From: Thermogemmatispora aurantia | Lineage (GTDB): Bacteria; Chloroflexota; Ktedonobacteria; Ktedonobacterales; Ktedonobacteraceae | DNA: 64,000 nucleotides | Assembly (NCBI RefSeq): GCF_008974285.1 | Contig: NZ_BKZV01000002.1 | Span: 248,001-312,000, forward strand | Direction of reading: 5' to 3' | Shown: one piece after another, positions 63,576 through 64,000 of the stretch | How the letters are laid out: each line of letters begins with the position of its first letter | Position numbering within the stretch: the first letter of the stretch is position 1 | The notes under the pieces: generated by a model | What the model saw: the letters and a program-made list of their open reading frames with translations, nothing else | What the model was told of the DNA's origin: nothing | The model's database searches: none | Translations under genes and position numbers: made by a program

Positions 63576-64000
63576 AAAGCTCCTTTTCACAAGGGCAGTA
63601 GCGCGGCAGTACGTGACGAGATGCGCATCACCCACCGTCCTCCCAAGGGCGTGGCAGCCCAAGCGAGACAACGACGGCGGCACGCTAAGCATGCCCTCTG
63701 GGGAGCAATGCGTCAGGAGCAACCAGGCTCATCCCGCAAGGGAGCCGGCTAGCGGAGGAGAAAAGCCGCGCGGCTCCTGGGCGATGGCGGTCCTGCACAT
63801 CCCGGGCAGGCCACGCTACCACCTGACAACCATCCTATCTATGATTGATGATAAGAAGCTCTCCCCCGCTCTGTCAAGCCGACATGAGTAGCACAGCTCC
63901 CTGCCCAGACCTTCTTTACTCGTTACACTGCTTTTCACCTGCCTTATCTAGCTATCTCGCTTTAGGAAACAGCCCATTCCTGCAGCCGATCCGGCTCGTC
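63576..64000. other. 425-base end region without recognisable gene
   Basis: Upstream region of the oxidoreductase. No SD-backed frame, tRNA or strong hairpin was found. Confidence 0.45.

Overview
The window is a GC-rich, densely coded bacterial chromosome segment with no transposases, phage genes or CRISPR arrays. Gene content and order (ffs-dnaX-ybaB-recR-recA, leucine catabolism, 2-oxoacid:ferredoxin oxidoreductase, MocA-type cytidylyltransferase) suggest a Chloroflexota bacterium, perhaps Ktedonobacteria close to Thermogemmatispora. That placement is inference from protein resemblance only. Promoters look sigma70-like, often an extended -10 (TGn-TANNNT) or TTGAC(A/T)-17-TANNNT, and many starts are GTG or TTG with a good Shine-Dalgarno (SD).

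Layout. 1-4.0 kb: end of cinA, an Nramp-type transporter, an M50 membrane protease. 4.2-12.2 kb (minus): a leucine/branched-chain catabolic block (3-hydroxyisobutyrate-dehydrogenase-like enzyme, methylcrotonyl-CoA carboxylase alpha, methylglutaconyl-CoA hydratase, CorA, methylcrotonyl-CoA carboxylase beta), then a thioredoxin and its DUF4395 partner. HMG-CoA lyase, the last leucine step, is at 16 kb on the other strand. 12.5-17.6 kb: tRNA-Gln, glmU, a CNNM/CorC protein, HMG-CoA lyase, a small membrane protein. 18-28.8 kb: an S41 protease lacking its lysine, infC with an ATT start, a homocysteine methyltransferase/MTHFR fusion, phosphoribulokinase, Hsp20, tyrS, MTA phosphorylase. 29-32.7 kb: a two-gene operon of a TIR-membrane-PBP1 receptor and a solute-binding lipoprotein. 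33-38 kb: SRP RNA, dnaX, ybaB, recR, recA. 38.5-46.3 kb: an SDR, a quinone-reductase-like enzyme and a minus-strand sulfate-activation operon (beta-propeller, cysC, sat, membrane protein, TauE). 48-51 kb: korAB. 51.3-52.1 kb: an interrupted tRNA gene. 52.5-63.6 kb: aminotransferase, cysteine desulfurase, GNAT, LarE with a His-rich membrane protein, MocA, TPR, amino-sugar genes (SIS isomerase and NagA) and an FAD oxidoreductase.

The standout feature is at 51338-52080. A tRNA with a CAU anticodon (most like tRNA-Ile2, the AUA decoder) is split after position 38 by a 670-nt group II intron with no ORF. Evidence is a GTGCG 5' end, an AC 3' end, a textbook 34-nt domain V with GAAA loop and GC bulge, and a hairpin-loop EBS1 (TTATGAG) that is the exact 7-nt complement of the anticodon loop CTCATAA used as IBS1. 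Joining the exons restores a perfect 73-nt cloverleaf. The candidate domain VI seems to lack the bulged branch-point A, which suggests hydrolytic splicing.

Other notable items are the TIR receptor operon, a perfect three-way-junction RNA element before the methylcrotonyl-CoA carboxylase beta gene, a C-terminal protease with Lys replaced by Thr, hairpins placed exactly at predicted mRNA 5' ends, and a six-codon mini-ORF overlapping the glmU start.
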